Source: Rhizobium esperanzae (lineage in GTDB: Bacteria; Pseudomonadota; Alphaproteobacteria; Rhizobiales; Rhizobiaceae). Taken from it: a stretch of 64,000 nt of DNA. The translations under genes and the position numbers were made by a program. Of this stretch, positions 45,065-56,246 are shown piece after piece. The notes beneath the pieces were generated by a model. It was not told the DNA's origin. It ran no database searches and saw only the letters and a list, made by a program, of their open reading frames with translations. Each line of letters begins with the position of its first letter. Position 1 is the first letter of the stretch. The stretch covers positions 1-64,000 of the forward strand of contig NZ_MXPU01000013.1 in NCBI RefSeq assembly GCF_002204185.1, written 5' to 3'.

Positions 45065-47131
45065 TCAGAGGTGCTGCTTGGAGAGCCGTTTACGGTGCAG
45101 TTCCTCGGCGTTCGGCAGCGCGTCCTTCGGCAGGCCGAAAATCTGGCCGGGACGAATGCGATCCGGGTCGACGATTTTGTCCTCGTTGGCGATGTAGATC
45201 GTCGTATAGCGCACGCCGAGGCCATAGGTTCGGCGCGATATCTGCCACAGCGTATCGCCGCGGCGGATGATGACCGCCGCATTATTTGCCGTCAGCGGCG
45301 CCTGTTCGATCGTCTTCGGCTGATTGCTCGCAGCATCGTTTGCGGCGGGCGCGGCCGGTGCGGGCGTGTCGGTCAGTTCACCGATGATTGCGCCCAGCCC
45401 GTCGAGACCGGCGCCGACCGATTTTGCATCCTTCGGCAGATCCTGCAGCACCTTCAGCGCCTTGGCGGCGGTTTGCGAGGAGGCGCCGGAGGCCTGCTTG
45501 AAGCTGTCGGACGCATCCGCCGCCGGGCGGAAGTCGGCGACAGAGCGCAGCGCGAATTCCGTTGCCGAGCGCGCCGCCGCCAGCTGTTCGGCACCTGGCA
45601 GCTTACCATCGGCAAACAGCCCCTTTAAAAGCCCGAACGCCTTGCCGGCTTCGGCCTTGAGCTTGCCGAGTTCGCCTTCGTCGAGGGGTACCATCGAGGA
45701 AGCGCCATTTGCATCAGCGGGGCCGGCTTGAGCAGCAACCCGCACCTGGTCGCCCGCCGGGCGGTTGAAGTTCACTGCGGCCCGCACGATCACCTTGCCC
45801 GCTGGATCGACGACGTCGACGCGAATCTTATGATCGCCGACCGAAAGCGCCGCGACACCGTCGATGACGAAATGGCCGTCGGATCCGGCCGTGTCCTGGC
45901 CGACAAGGCTGTCGTCGGCATAACCGAGGACCTTGGCGTTGGCCCGCGCCGTGCCGGCAATGAAGATCTTGTTGCCCTCGATCTCGACGGCGTTGACCAT
46001 CACATCGGGCGCAGTGGCCTTGTCGGATTGGCCAGCACCGGGTACGGCCGGCGCCGCATCTGTCCCACCGACGGAGGCGTCGGGCAGGCCAGGCGTCTGC
46101 AGCGCCAGCTCGCCGGTCGGTGCTGCTGTTGCGGCAGGCGCGTCGGCTGCAGCGGGAGCAGTCGCGGCCTCGCCAGTTGCCGGCTTGTCCGCAGCCGGCG
46201 CCAACGGATTGGAGGCATCGGCGACTTCGGTGTCCCCTGTCGGTGCAGTGATGATGCGGCTCGCCGCGCCAGGCTTGGAGACCATCGCGAGCAGGTTTGC
46301 GGCATTGCCGTCCTTCGGCACGGAAACGGTGGCGACTTCTTCGGAAAGCGCGGTCTTGCCATCCTTGCCCGTCACCTTGAGCACGAGCTGGTGGTCGCCG
46401 GCGGGAAGCGGATCGTCGAGGACGGCGGCGAAATCGCCGCTCGGGCCAATATCGGCCGTCGTCACCACCTTTTCGCCGTCGAGTACTTCGAGCTTGCCGT
46501 TCGGCTCGGCGGAGCCGGCGATGACGGTCGATCCATCAGGCTCGACCCGCAGGACGTCGAAGGCCGGAAGCTTCGGGCCGGCATTCGCGGCTGCCGTTGT
46601 CGCGGCGGAGGCTGGTTCGGGCGCACCGGTCAGCGCAGCTTCGGCCCTGGCAATCGCGGCAGGCGCATCCGCCATGTTCTCCGGCAGCGACTGCACGATG
46701 GCGAGCGCCTTGGCGCCGCCTTCCTTAACCTTGACGGCAATGGCTTGTGTTGCGGGATCGATGCCCTCGGGAACGGTGAAGCCGACAAGTGCGGTGAGCG
46801 CATTGATGGCCTTGGTCTTGGCGGCGGTGAAGACATCGATGGCCGGTCCTTTGCCGTCGGCAAACAACGCCTTCAGCTCGCCGAGCGCCACGCCGGCGTC
46901 GGTCGAAAGGTGTCTGACCTGATCGACGACCGCAGCCGAGTCGGCCACGGCAGAGCGTGATGTCTTTGCCGCTTCGTTAACCGTGCTCTTGAGCTCCGTG
47001 CCCGCCTGGTTGATGGCGTCGCCGACTTTGGATGCATCGCCGCCGATGCGCGGCATGACGAAGAATACCATCAGTAGGATTGCGATTACGAGCACTGCAA
47101 GGGCCAGCAAGCCGGCACGGTTCTTCATCAT
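45065..47131 (-). CDS. LysM-domain membrane-anchored protein
   Basis: 688 residues. N-terminal transmembrane/signal anchor (about 6-28, AGLLALAVLVIAILLMVFFV), long Ala/Pro-rich region with repeated segments (two FADGK and LLALPG-type motifs, and Ig-like stretches around 190-280 and 390-470), and a single C-terminal LysM domain (about 620-675; RRGDTLWQISRRTYG and RIRPGQIFGLP) that binds peptidoglycan or chitin-type glycans. Likely periplasmic cell-wall protein. ATG 47131 follows GGGAGACATA. Function otherwise unknown. Confidence 0.85.
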   Translation of the reverse strand: MMKNRAGLLALAVLVIAILLMVFFVMPRIGGDASKVGDAINQAGTELKSTVNEAAKTSRSAVADSAAVVDQVRHLSTDAGVALGELKALFADGKGPAIDVFTAAKTKAINALTALVGFTVPEGIDPATQAIAVKVKEGGAKALAIVQSLPENMADAPAAIARAEAALTGAPEPASAATTAAANAGPKLPAFDVLRVEPDGSTVIAGSAEPNGKLEVLDGEKVVTTADIGPSGDFAAVLDDPLPAGDHQLVLKVTGKDGKTALSEEVATVSVPKDGNAANLLAMVSKPGAASRIITAPTGDTEVADASNPLAPAADKPATGEAATAPAAADAPAATAAPTGELALQTPGLPDASVGGTDAAPAVPGAGQSDKATAPDVMVNAVEIEGNKIFIAGTARANAKVLGYADDSLVGQDTAGSDGHFVIDGVAALSVGDHKIRVDVVDPAGKVIVRAAVNFNRPAGDQVRVAAQAGPADANGASSMVPLDEGELGKLKAEAGKAFGLLKGLFADGKLPGAEQLAAARSATEFALRSVADFRPAADASDSFKQASGASSQTAAKALKVLQDLPKDAKSVGAGLDGLGAIIGELTDTPAPAAPAANDAASNQPKTIEQAPLTANNAAVIIRRGDTLWQISRRTYGLGVRYTTIYIANEDKIVDPDRIRPGQIFGLPKDALPNAEELHRKRLSKQHL

Positions 47132-47285
47132 TATGTCTCCCAAGGCGGCAATTTGCCGTAGTAACCGAAATTGCTAGCGATTTCCGATGCTTTTCACAAG
47201 CATTCAACGCAATTTCGCAAGCTCGGCACGCTGCTTTTCAGTCAATTTTCTTGACTGCATTGAAATGGAATAGTTGTTTTGCCCT

Positions 47286-47909
47286 ATGACCGAACAATCT
47301 GTATCGATTCGATCCATCTGCGTTTACTGCGGCTCAAGGCCGGGACGCGATCCTTCTCACATGGCGGCCGGGCGTGCTCTCGGAAGAGAGATCGCCGAAT
47401 ACGGCCTGCGCCTCGTCTATGGCGGAGGTACCAAAGGCATCATGGGCGCGGTTGCGAGCGGGGTGCTTTCAGGCGGCGGTCAGGTCACGGGCATCATCCC
47501 GGAATTTCTGATCGATATGGAAGCGACTCGCCATTCGCTCGGTCAGCTCAACGAACTCATTGTAACCCCTGACATGCACGCACGCAAACACACGATGTTC
47601 GAGCGTTCCGATGCCTTCGTCGCGCTGCCCGGCGGCATCGGCACGCTGGAGGAAATCGTCGAGATCATGACCTGGGCGCAGCTCGGCCGTCATGAAAAGC
47701 CAATGGTCTTTGCCAATATCAACGGTTTCTGGGATCCGATGATGGAGCTGATGCGCCATATGACCGAAGAAGGTTTTCTGCACACCGCCCACCGGGTGCA
47801 GCCGCTCGTCGTCGACGACGTCGCCGGCATCATTCCCGCGATCATGGCCCAGGCCGCCCAGCTCGCCGCCGATCGCGGCGGCGAGGACGAGGTAATTTCG
47901 AAGATGTAG
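47286..47909 (+). CDS. LOG-family cytokinin riboside 5'-monophosphate phosphoribohydrolase
   Basis: 207 residues from ATG 47286. LOG/YvdD family: VYCGSRPGRDP, YGGGTKGIMGAVA, and the active-site motif PGGIGTLEEIVE. These enzymes release free base from cytokinin nucleotides or AMP-type nucleotides. In a plant-associated rhizobium, cytokinin activation is a possible but untested role. Convergent with rarD. Confidence 0.92.
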   Translation: MTEQSVSIRSICVYCGSRPGRDPSHMAAGRALGREIAEYGLRLVYGGGTKGIMGAVASGVLSGGGQVTGIIPEFLIDMEATRHSLGQLNELIVTPDMHARKHTMFERSDAFVALPGGIGTLEEIVEIMTWAQLGRHEKPMVFANINGFWDPMMELMRHMTEEGFLHTAHRVQPLVVDDVAGIIPAIMAQAAQLAADRGGEDEVISKM

Positions 47910-47924
47910 GCCGGGCGGGCGCCT

Positions 47925-48839
47925 TTAGCGCCCGCGGCTTCCCTTCAGCATAGACCAGCTATAGAGGAACAACCCCGCCCAGATCAGTGGGAAGGCGATC
48001 ATGCGCGCCGTGCCGAGCGGCTCGTGAAAGGCGAAGACGGCGATCAGGAAGATCATCGTCGGCGCGATATACTGCATGATGCCGATCGTCGACAGCTTCA
48101 GGAGTTTGGCGCCGTTGGCATAGATCATCAGCGGCACCGCGGTGATGACACCGCAGCCGAGCAGCAAGGTCGTATCGGCGAGGCCGGTACGGTAGAAATG
48201 GCCCAGGCCGCTGCCATATTCGAGATAGAGAATGTAGACGAGGGCCGGCCCGCTCAGAATAAGAACCTCGAGGAAGAAGCCCTGGTTCGGCCCGAGTGGC
48301 AGCGTCTTGCGCAGCAAGGCATAAAAACCCCAGCTGACGGCCAGCGTTAGCGCAACCCATGGAATGCCGCCGCTATCGATGGCGAGAATGGCGACGGCAA
48401 GGGCCGCAAGCGCGATCGCCGCGATCTGCAGCGGCTGCAGCTTCTCTTTCAGAAGCACCGCGCCGAGGAAGATGCTGAACAGCGGATTGATGAAATAGCC
48501 AAGTGCTGCATCAAGCGAATGGCCGGCGCCGATCGCCCAGACATACGTGCCCCAGTTGACAGTGATCAGCGACGCCGTCAGTGCCCCCATCGCCAGCATG
48601 CGCGGCGAGCGCAGTGCCGCGCGGATATCCGCTGTGCGCCCGAGCAGGACCAACACGATCCCCGCCAGCGGCAGCGACCAGACGATGCGGTGGGCGATGA
48701 CTTCGGCCGGCGGAATATGTGCGACCGCCTTCATATAGAAGGGCAGGAAGCCCCAGAGCAGATAGGCTGTCAGCGCGAAGGCGAAACCACGCGGACTATC
48801 TTCGTTCTTGATCAACGGAACGGATGCATCGGTCGACAT
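47925..48839 (-). CDS. rarD: RarD/EamA-type permease
   Basis: 304 residues, about ten membrane helices in two EamA repeats. RarD pattern: FALTAYLLWGFLPFYMK near the start and NWGTYVWAI in the second quarter. Substrate uncertain; chloramphenicol resistance has been linked to family members. Start at ATG 48839. Confidence 0.9.
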   Translation of the reverse strand: MSTDASVPLIKNEDSPRGFAFALTAYLLWGFLPFYMKAVAHIPPAEVIAHRIVWSLPLAGIVLVLLGRTADIRAALRSPRMLAMGALTASLITVNWGTYVWAIGAGHSLDAALGYFINPLFSIFLGAVLLKEKLQPLQIAAIALAALAVAILAIDSGGIPWVALTLAVSWGFYALLRKTLPLGPNQGFFLEVLILSGPALVYILYLEYGSGLGHFYRTGLADTTLLLGCGVITAVPLMIYANGAKLLKLSTIGIMQYIAPTMIFLIAVFAFHEPLGTARMIAFPLIWAGLFLYSWSMLKGSRGR

Positions 48840-48977
48840 CGGGTGTTTCCATCTTTGTTCTTCTTCTGATCCGGCCTAGCTTAAGCGCCGTGAATAGGCC
48901 AATTCATTTCGTTGAATGAAGGCTGAGAGGATTTGAAGCGAAAACCCGAGCGATAGACGAATGACGACGGCAGAGAT

Positions 48978-50591
48978 TTATTCCGCCGCGATCTTGCCGG
49001 CGAGCTGCCGGTTCTTCATCAGCTTGTAGATGACCGAATCCATCAGCGCCTGGAACGAGGCGTCGATGATGTTTTCCGAAACGCCGACCGTCCACCAGCG
49101 CACACCGTCGCTGTCGGTGGATTCGATCAGCACGCGGGTGATCGCCTCCGTGCCGCCATTGAGGATGCGCACCTTGAAATCGGCGAGCACCAGATCGTCG
49201 ATCTCGTGCTGGTACTTGCCGAAATCCTTGCGTAGCGCCAGGTCGAGCGCGTTGACCGGACCTTCGGCGTCGGCAACCGACATCAGCGTCTGTCCGTCGA
49301 TGGTGATCTTGACCACCGCTTCCGAGACGATTTTCACCCGCCCGAGACTGTCGAAGCGGCGCTCGATCATCACCCGGAAGCCTTCGATGGTGAAGAATTC
49401 CGGGATGGTGCCGAGTGTGCGATGCGCCAGGAGTTCGAAGCTCGCATCGGCGCCCTCATAGGCATAGCCGATGGATTCCCGTTCCTTGACGATCAAGATC
49501 AACAGGTCGAGCTTCGGATCGTCCTTGGCGACGGTGATGCCGCGCCGCTTCAGCGCATTGATGAAGTTCGCCTTGCCGCCCTGGTCGGAGACCATGACCT
49601 TTCGGAAGTTGCCGACGCTTTCCGGCGGCACATGTTCATAGGTCTTCGGATCCTTCAGCAGCGCCGATGCGTGAATGCCGGCCTTGGTGGCGAAGGCGGA
49701 CGCGCCGACATAGGGCATCTGGTGGTCAGGTGAGCGGTTGAGCAGTTCGTCGAAGGCATGCGAGAGGCGGGTGAGGTTCAGCAGCCGCTCCTCATCGATC
49801 GCCGTTTCGAAGCGTGTGTTGTAAGCGCTCTTCAGTGCCAGGGTCGGGATCAGCGTCACCAGATTGGCGTTGCCGCAGCGCTCGCCGATACCGTTCAAAG
49901 TGCCCTGGATCTGCCGGACGCCAGCTTCGACCGCGGCCAAGGAATTGGCGACGGCCTGGCCGGTGTCGTTATGGGCGTGAATGCCGAGACAGCGGCCGGG
50001 AACACCTGACGCGATCACCGCTTCGACGATAGCGCGGACCTCCGGCGGCTGCGTCCCGCCATTGGTGTCGCAGAGCACGACCCAGCGGGCGCCGCTTTCA
50101 TAGGCGGTCTTCGCGCAGGCGATCGCATAGGCCGGATTGGCCTTGAAGCCGTCGAAGAAATGTTCGCAGTCGACGATCGCCTCTTTGCCGGCGCCGACCG
50201 CCGCCTTGACGCTTTCGGCGATGCATTCGAGATTTTCCTCGTTGGTGCAGCCGAGGGCGACAGCGACATGATAGTCCCAGCTCTTGGCGACGAAACAAAT
50301 GGCGTCGCTTTTCGCCTGCAGCAGCCCGGCGATGCCTGGATCGTTCGAGACAGAAACGCCCGCCCGCTTCGTCATGCCGAAGGCGACGAAGGTCGCGCGG
50401 TTCGTGCGCTTCTCGCTGAAGAAGGCGGTGTCGGTCGGATTGGCGCCGGGATATCCGCCTTCGACGTAATCGAGGCCGAATTCATCCAGCATGGCGGCGA
50501 TCGCAATCTTGTCCTCGACGGAAAAGTCGATGCCGGGCGTCTGCTGCCCGTCCCGGAGCGTCGTGTCGAATAGGTAGATGCGTTCTTTCAT
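48978..50591 (-). CDS. cimA: citramalate synthase family enzyme
   Basis: 537 residues. Acetyl-CoA-dependent aldol condensation enzyme of the LeuA/CimA family. N-terminal TIM barrel begins with the catalytic LFDTTLRDGQQTPG; metal-binding His pair in GIHAHNDTG; C-terminal LeuA-like regulatory domain (about 400-530). Length and the TIGR00977-like outline point to citramalate synthase (pyruvate plus acetyl-CoA, a route to isoleucine), but a 2-isopropylmalate synthase paralogue cannot be excluded. Confidence 0.88.
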   Translation of the reverse strand: MKERIYLFDTTLRDGQQTPGIDFSVEDKIAIAAMLDEFGLDYVEGGYPGANPTDTAFFSEKRTNRATFVAFGMTKRAGVSVSNDPGIAGLLQAKSDAICFVAKSWDYHVAVALGCTNEENLECIAESVKAAVGAGKEAIVDCEHFFDGFKANPAYAIACAKTAYESGARWVVLCDTNGGTQPPEVRAIVEAVIASGVPGRCLGIHAHNDTGQAVANSLAAVEAGVRQIQGTLNGIGERCGNANLVTLIPTLALKSAYNTRFETAIDEERLLNLTRLSHAFDELLNRSPDHQMPYVGASAFATKAGIHASALLKDPKTYEHVPPESVGNFRKVMVSDQGGKANFINALKRRGITVAKDDPKLDLLILIVKERESIGYAYEGADASFELLAHRTLGTIPEFFTIEGFRVMIERRFDSLGRVKIVSEAVVKITIDGQTLMSVADAEGPVNALDLALRKDFGKYQHEIDDLVLADFKVRILNGGTEAITRVLIESTDSDGVRWWTVGVSENIIDASFQALMDSVIYKLMKNRQLAGKIAAE

Positions 50592-50656
50592 GTCGTTTCC
50601 TCCCGCCGGGCGGGTGTTGTTGTACTGCGGATGCTGCTCTCATCCGGCTGCCGCCA

Positions 50657-50738
50657 CCTTCTCCGGGCCTGACGGAGAGAAGGGATATGCCGCACCGTCT
50701 CGCAGGGCACGTCCCCTCTCCCCGCGAGCGGGGAGAGG
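50657..50738. repeat. RIME-like element, two palindromes
   Basis: First palindrome CCTTCTCCGGG...GAGAGAAGG (50657-50683), second CCTCTCCCCG (50715-50724) / CGGGGAGAGG (50729-50738). The pair of palindromes in the 174-bp gap matches the build of Rhizobium-specific intergenic mosaic elements. Confidence 0.7.
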
Positions 50739-50765
50739 ACTAGGGTGAGGTGCTGCCCCAAATGA

Positions 50766-52190
<1,425 letters not shown>

Positions 52191-52201
<11 letters not shown>

Positions 52202-52676
52202 GTGTTTCTCCGAGTGGCCATTGGGAAGTGTCGTGATCCGGGTGCTGATGGTTGCTTGCCGCGATCGCGGCCTCGCGGTCGGGCGTTTCAGGCTCTGCTT
52301 CCACCGGCAGGCCATCGAGTTCGTGGAACCAGGACATCTTGCGCCCGGTGTTCGATTGCATCACGGGCTTGACCGAACTGGGATCATCAAGCGAGCCGAG
52401 CGCGATGTTGATGAAGTCCGCTTCCGGAATATCGTAAAATATCGGCGTGCCGCAATCACCGCAAAAGCCACGCCGCACGAGGTCGGAGGAGCGGAACCAC
52501 TTCGGTTCACCGCGCGTCAGCTCGAAATGTTCGCGCTTGGCCGCTGCGAGCGGCAGGAAATAATTGCCGGCCGCCTTCTGGCACATGCGGCAGTGGCAGA
52601 TATGGGGATAGCCGAGTTCGCCGCGCACGCGATAACGAACCATCCCGCACTGGCATCCGCCGGTCTGTTCTGTCAC
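52191..52676 (-). CDS. GFA-family protein, copy 2
   Basis: 161 residues from GTG 52676. Zinc motifs CQCG, CHCRMCQK and CGDCGTP. The start is chosen so that the N-terminus (MTEQTGGCQCG) matches its neighbours; a TTG at 52685 overlapping the previous stop (TTGA) is the alternative. Product role unknown. Confidence 0.88.
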
Positions 52677-52681
52677 TACGC

Positions 52682-53161
52682 TCAAGCGCGATCCTCCGGT
52701 GGCCAGACGGGCGTATCATGGTCAGGATGTTGATAAGAAACGAGTTCATGCAAAAAGGAGCCTGCCGTTAAATCCGCCTCGGTTCTTTCTGCAGGCAGTT
52801 CATGTAAATGATCGACGAAGGCGATCTTGCCTTCCACGCCCCACTGGATGGTCGGTGGCAGCAGCGACGGATCGTCGAACGCGCCGGCGGCAACCGCCAT
52901 TCCGTCGGGCGCCTCGTAGGTCAACGGCGTGCCGCAGTCACCGCAGAAACCGCGCTCGACAAAATTGGAGGAGCGGAACTTTTTTCGCTCTCCGCGCGTC
53001 CACTCGAAATCGGCGTCGCGCACCGAGACCAGCGGCGCATAGTAGGCCCCAAACGCCTTCTGGCACATGCGGCAATGACAGATCGATGAATCCCTGAGCT
53101 CGCCGCTGACGCGGAAACGGATCGCGCCGCACTGGCACCCGCCGATATAGGTCTCGGTCAT
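52682..53161 (-). CDS. GFA-family protein, copy 3
   Basis: 159 residues. Same zinc motifs as its neighbours (CQCG, CHCRMCQK, CGDCGTP). All three share a C-terminal HPDHDTxxWP segment, evidence of tandem duplication. The ATG overlaps the stop of the DUF559 gene. Confidence 0.9.
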   Translation of the reverse strand: MTETYIGGCQCGAIRFRVSGELRDSSICHCRMCQKAFGAYYAPLVSVRDADFEWTRGERKKFRSSNFVERGFCGDCGTPLTYEAPDGMAVAAGAFDDPSLLPPTIQWGVEGKIAFVDHLHELPAERTEADLTAGSFLHELVSYQHPDHDTPVWPPEDRA

Positions 53162-53526
53162 GGCAGGTCCTTTCCGATGATGCGGATGATATGGCTGCAC
53201 ACGTTGTTGATATCCCGCAGGATATCTTCGTTCCAGAAGCGCAGAACGGTCCAGCCGTCCGCCTGAAGACGTTGGGTCCTGATATGATCGTAGGAGACGT
53301 TCGGGGCGAGGGCGTGCTGCGAGCCGTCTATCTCTACGATAAGGCGATGGCTAGGGCATGCGAAATCAACGATATAACCGGCGATCGGCATCTGTCGACG
53401 GAAGCTGAGGCCCATCAGACGATGGGCGCGAAGCTCGTTCCAGAGTTTCAGCTCAGCCTCGGTCAGAGCTTTGCGCATGCGCCGGGCGTTCGCCCGCCGT
53501 TGGGGCGGAACTGGTGCATGCGGCAT
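53158..53526 (-). CDS. DUF559 protein, Vsr-like endonuclease fold
   Basis: 122 residues. DUF559 pattern: LTEAELKLWNELRAHRLMGLSFRRQ, then IVDFACPSHRLIVEIDGSQH (PD-(D/E)XK-type core with D...E-x-D) and RTQRLQADGWTVLRFWN. Related to very short patch repair nucleases; enzymatic activity is not proven for this family. ATG 53526 excludes an extension that reads through an intergenic repeat. First gene of the coupled DUF559-GFA-GFA-GFA-pip operon. Confidence 0.88.
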   Translation of the reverse strand: MPHAPVPPQRRANARRMRKALTEAELKLWNELRAHRLMGLSFRRQMPIAGYIVDFACPSHRLIVEIDGSQHALAPNVSYDHIRTQRLQADGWTVLRFWNEDILRDINNVCSHIIRIIGKDLP

Positions 53527-53566
53527 GGCTTGCCTCTCGCGATGACGTGACGGGGCTGCGGCGGCA

Positions 53567-53750
53567 CCCCCCTCTGCCCTGCCGGGCATCTCCCCCACAA
53601 GGGGGGAGATCGGATAGGAGCGGCCGCTCACCCTAATCAAACGCTTCAGTTGGCCGAAGCCACGTGATGCGCGGTCGATATCGTGGCAAGTGGGCGCGTC
53701 TTGCCGATCTCCCCCCTTGTGGGGGAGATGCCCGGCAGGGCAGAGGGGGG
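53567..53750. repeat. perfect 47-bp inverted repeat pair, each arm itself hairpin-forming
   Basis: Arms 53567-53613 and 53704-53750 are exact reverse complements over all 47 bases, separated by 90 bp. Each arm contains an internal stem ATCTCCCCC ACAA GGGGGGAGAT. The arrangement lies between the DUF559 operon and cysS, both on the minus strand. Confidence 0.85.
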
Positions 53751-53773
53751 TATCTCTAGCCGCCCAACCCATC

Positions 53774-55165
53774 CTACCGCTTCACCTCCCACGTCGTCAC
53801 CCGCTCGCCCGTCGCCGCATCCTTGCCGTCCTTCAGCTGGATCCCTTTCGCCGTCAGCTCGTCGCGGATCTTGTCGGCCTCGGCGAAATTCTTCGCCTTC
53901 AGCATTTCCAAACGCATGGCGACCAGCGCATCGACCGCCGCGGCGACGGCTTCATCGATTTCGGCCTTCTTCGGCAGCACCCCGAGGAGGGAAGCCGTTG
54001 CGGCGAAGGTGGCGCCCGCGGCGGCATCGGTATGGGCAGCCTGCGCCAGCGCATGCAGGGCTTGCACGGCCGCGACCGTGTTGAGATCGTCGGCCAGCGC
54101 GTTCAGGACGGCCTCGTCCGGCTTGGCGTCGCCTGGTTCCGTCGCCGGCCACTTGGCAAGCAGCCGTTCGGCCTCTTCCAGCCGCTTGATCGAGAAATCG
54201 ATCGGCTCGCGGTAATGCGTCATCAGCATCGCAAGGCGCAGCACCGCGCCCGACCATTTGCGGCCGCCGAAGGTTTCCGTGTGCAGCAGCTCGTGGATGG
54301 TGACAAAATTGCCCTCGGACTTCGACATCTTGCGGCCCTCGACCTGCACGAAGCCGTTATGCATCCAGACATTCGCCATCACCTCGGTCCCGTGGGCGCA
54401 GCGCGACTGGGCGATTTCGTTTTCATGATGCGGGAAGATCAGATCCAGTCCGCCGCCGTGAATGTCGAAGATATCGCCGAGATAGCGGCGGCTCATCGCC
54501 GAGCACTCGATGTGCCAGCCGGGCCGGCCGCGGCCCCAGGGGCTCTCCCAGCCGGGCTCGTTATGGCTCGACAGTTTCCACAGCACGAAATCGCCTGGGT
54601 TCTTCTTGTGGGCATCGACGGCGACGCGGGCGCCGGCCTGCTGCTCGTCGAGCGGCCGCTTCGAAAGCTGGCCGTAATCGGCCATGGATTTGGTGTCGAA
54701 CAGCACTTCGCCTGCCGCCACATAGGCATGCCCGTTGGCAATCAGCTTGTCGATGATCTGGATCATCTCTGCGATATTGTCGGTGGCGCGCGGCTCGACA
54801 TTCGGCTCGAGGCAGCCGAGCTCGGCGACATCGGCGTGAAACTGCGTCTCGGTCTTTTCGGTGACCGCGCGGATCGCTTCATTCAGCGGCAGGCCGGGAT
54901 GATCTCTCAGCGCCCGCGCATTGATCTTGTCGTCGACGTCGGTGATGTTGCGGGCGTAGGTCACGTGATCTTCGCCGTAGACATGGCGCAGCAGCCGGAA
55001 CAGCACGTCGAAGACGATGACCGGCCGGGCATTGCCGATATGGGCGAAATCATAGACGGTCGGGCCGCAGACATACATGCGGACATTGTCGGGGTCGATC
55101 GGCGCAAAGACCGACTTTTCCCGCGTCAGCGTGTTGTGCAGCTTCAGTTCCGGCGTGCGGCCCAT
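53774..55165 (-). CDS. cysS: cysteinyl-tRNA synthetase
   Basis: 463 residues. Class I synthetase that charges tRNA-Cys. HIGH-type motif as [18 protein letters not shown] as the KMSKS loop, the zinc-site Cys in YVCGPTVYD, and a C-terminal DALR-like helical region. Length is normal. Start ATG 55165. Confidence 0.97.
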   Translation of the reverse strand: MGRTPELKLHNTLTREKSVFAPIDPDNVRMYVCGPTVYDFAHIGNARPVIVFDVLFRLLRHVYGEDHVTYARNITDVDDKINARALRDHPGLPLNEAIRAVTEKTETQFHADVAELGCLEPNVEPRATDNIAEMIQIIDKLIANGHAYVAAGEVLFDTKSMADYGQLSKRPLDEQQAGARVAVDAHKKNPGDFVLWKLSSHNEPGWESPWGRGRPGWHIECSAMSRRYLGDIFDIHGGGLDLIFPHHENEIAQSRCAHGTEVMANVWMHNGFVQVEGRKMSKSEGNFVTIHELLHTETFGGRKWSGAVLRLAMLMTHYREPIDFSIKRLEEAERLLAKWPATEPGDAKPDEAVLNALADDLNTVAAVQALHALAQAAHTDAAAGATFAATASLLGVLPKKAEIDEAVAAAVDALVAMRLEMLKAKNFAEADKIRDELTAKGIQLKDGKDAATGERVTTWEVKR

Positions 55166-55487
55166 TTCACTCTCCCAAATGCACGATCAGAAAAATATCG
55201 CGACCGGCAGGCCGGGGCGTTTCGCATCTTGACTATTTGGGAGACGAAAACGGCCAGGCCAGCGCGTGCGCTAGCGAATAATCTTTCCGCAGACAATGCA
55301 GATAACCGTTTTCATGCCGCGTTTTATGGCGCGGGAATGACGTTTGGTCAAGAGGGGGCGAGGTAGGAGCGGCGACAACTGGAGCGACCTATCCGGTGCG
55401 CTGCGTCCCCTGAGGCTCGTCTGCCATTTTCGTGGCGCAAATCGCGTATAGCCGGTTCGGAAGATGTTGAAAATACGGGAGGAATGA
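55166..55487. promoter_or_regulatory. divergent intergenic region between cysS and GH25 gene
   Basis: 322 bp without a convincing gene; must hold the cysS promoter and that of the lysozyme-like gene. The bases around 55271-55315 on the minus strand could encode a very short CxxC peptide ending in CGKIIR, but nothing supports its expression. Confidence 0.35.
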
Positions 55488-56237
55488 GTGGGGAGCGTTG
55501 TTCGGTGGGCGATCGGAGCGGCTGCAATTCTGTTGGTCGCATCCGCCTCATATTTCGCATATGATTTCAGCATGCTTCGCTTCAACAATCCGCCCTTGTC
55601 GCGCTATCCTATACAAGGCATCGATGTCAGCCATCACCAGGGCGACATCGATTGGAAGACGGTAGCCGCCCAGCCGAACGTGCGTTTTGCAATCGTGAAG
55701 GCGACCGAAGGCGGCGATCACAGGGATTCAAAGTTTGCCGAGAACTGGCAGCGTGCCGGAGATGCCGGGCTGGTCAGGGGCGCCTATCATTTCTTCACAT
55801 TCTGCCGCCCGGGCAGGGATCAGGCGCAGAATGTCCTGGCGACGGTACCGAAGACGCCCGGAACACTGCCGATCGCCGTTGATCTGGAGTTTGTCGGCAA
55901 TTGCAACAAGGTCCCGACGGTCGAGGAAATGGCGACGGAAGTGAATGCCTTCGTCACGGAGTTGAAAGGCACCTTTCCGGAAAAGCCGATCTTCTACGTC
56001 ACACAGGAATTCTTCGACCAATATCTGAAAGGCAACAAGGCCCGCTTCCCAGAGCATTACCTTTGGCTGCGCAGCGTATTCAACGAGCCGACGCAGGATG
56101 CCTGCAGCCGTTGGTCAATCTGGCAATTTGCCGATAACGGCACAATGGACGGCATTCAGGGGGCGGTGGATCTCAATGCGCTCTGCCCATCGGAAACGGG
56201 TTTTACCCATTTGTTTCCAGCCGTTGCTGCCAATTGA
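55488..56237 (+). CDS. GH25-family muramidase (lysozyme-like), membrane-anchored
   Basis: 249 residues. N-terminal hydrophobic segment (about 5-25) serves as signal or anchor. GH25 features: GIDVSHHQGDIDW start, catalytic acids in PIAVDLEF (D-x-E), and SIWQFADNG near the end. Cleaves peptidoglycan MurNAc-GlcNAc bonds by family. GTG start at 55488 after GGGAGGAATGA. Possibly cell-wall remodelling. Confidence 0.9.
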   Translation: MGSVVRWAIGAAAILLVASASYFAYDFSMLRFNNPPLSRYPIQGIDVSHHQGDIDWKTVAAQPNVRFAIVKATEGGDHRDSKFAENWQRAGDAGLVRGAYHFFTFCRPGRDQAQNVLATVPKTPGTLPIAVDLEFVGNCNKVPTVEEMATEVNAFVTELKGTFPEKPIFYVTQEFFDQYLKGNKARFPEHYLWLRSVFNEPTQDACSRWSIWQFADNGTMDGIQGAVDLNALCPSETGFTHLFPAVAAN

Positions 56238-56246
56238 GGCGCCGGC

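Noticed and set aside
45728-46960. Long plus-strand frames (over 400 aa) opposite the LysM gene
   Set aside because: Composition is that of a high-GC shadow with no domain; the minus strand has signal anchor, ribosome site and LysM motif.
47910-47940. GC-rich stem between the LOG-family gene and rarD as a terminator
   Set aside because: A GGGCGCC/GGCGCCC-like stem exists, but it overlaps the end of the rarD coding region and lacks a T-run.
55271-55315. Very short minus-strand peptide with a CxxC motif upstream of cysS
   Set aside because: Fourteen residues with no ribosome site or conservation evidence; treated as noise.
53690-55366. A 558-residue open frame on the plus strand across cysS
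   Set aside because: Antisense to cysS, which has intact synthetase motifs; its beginning translates an intergenic repeat.
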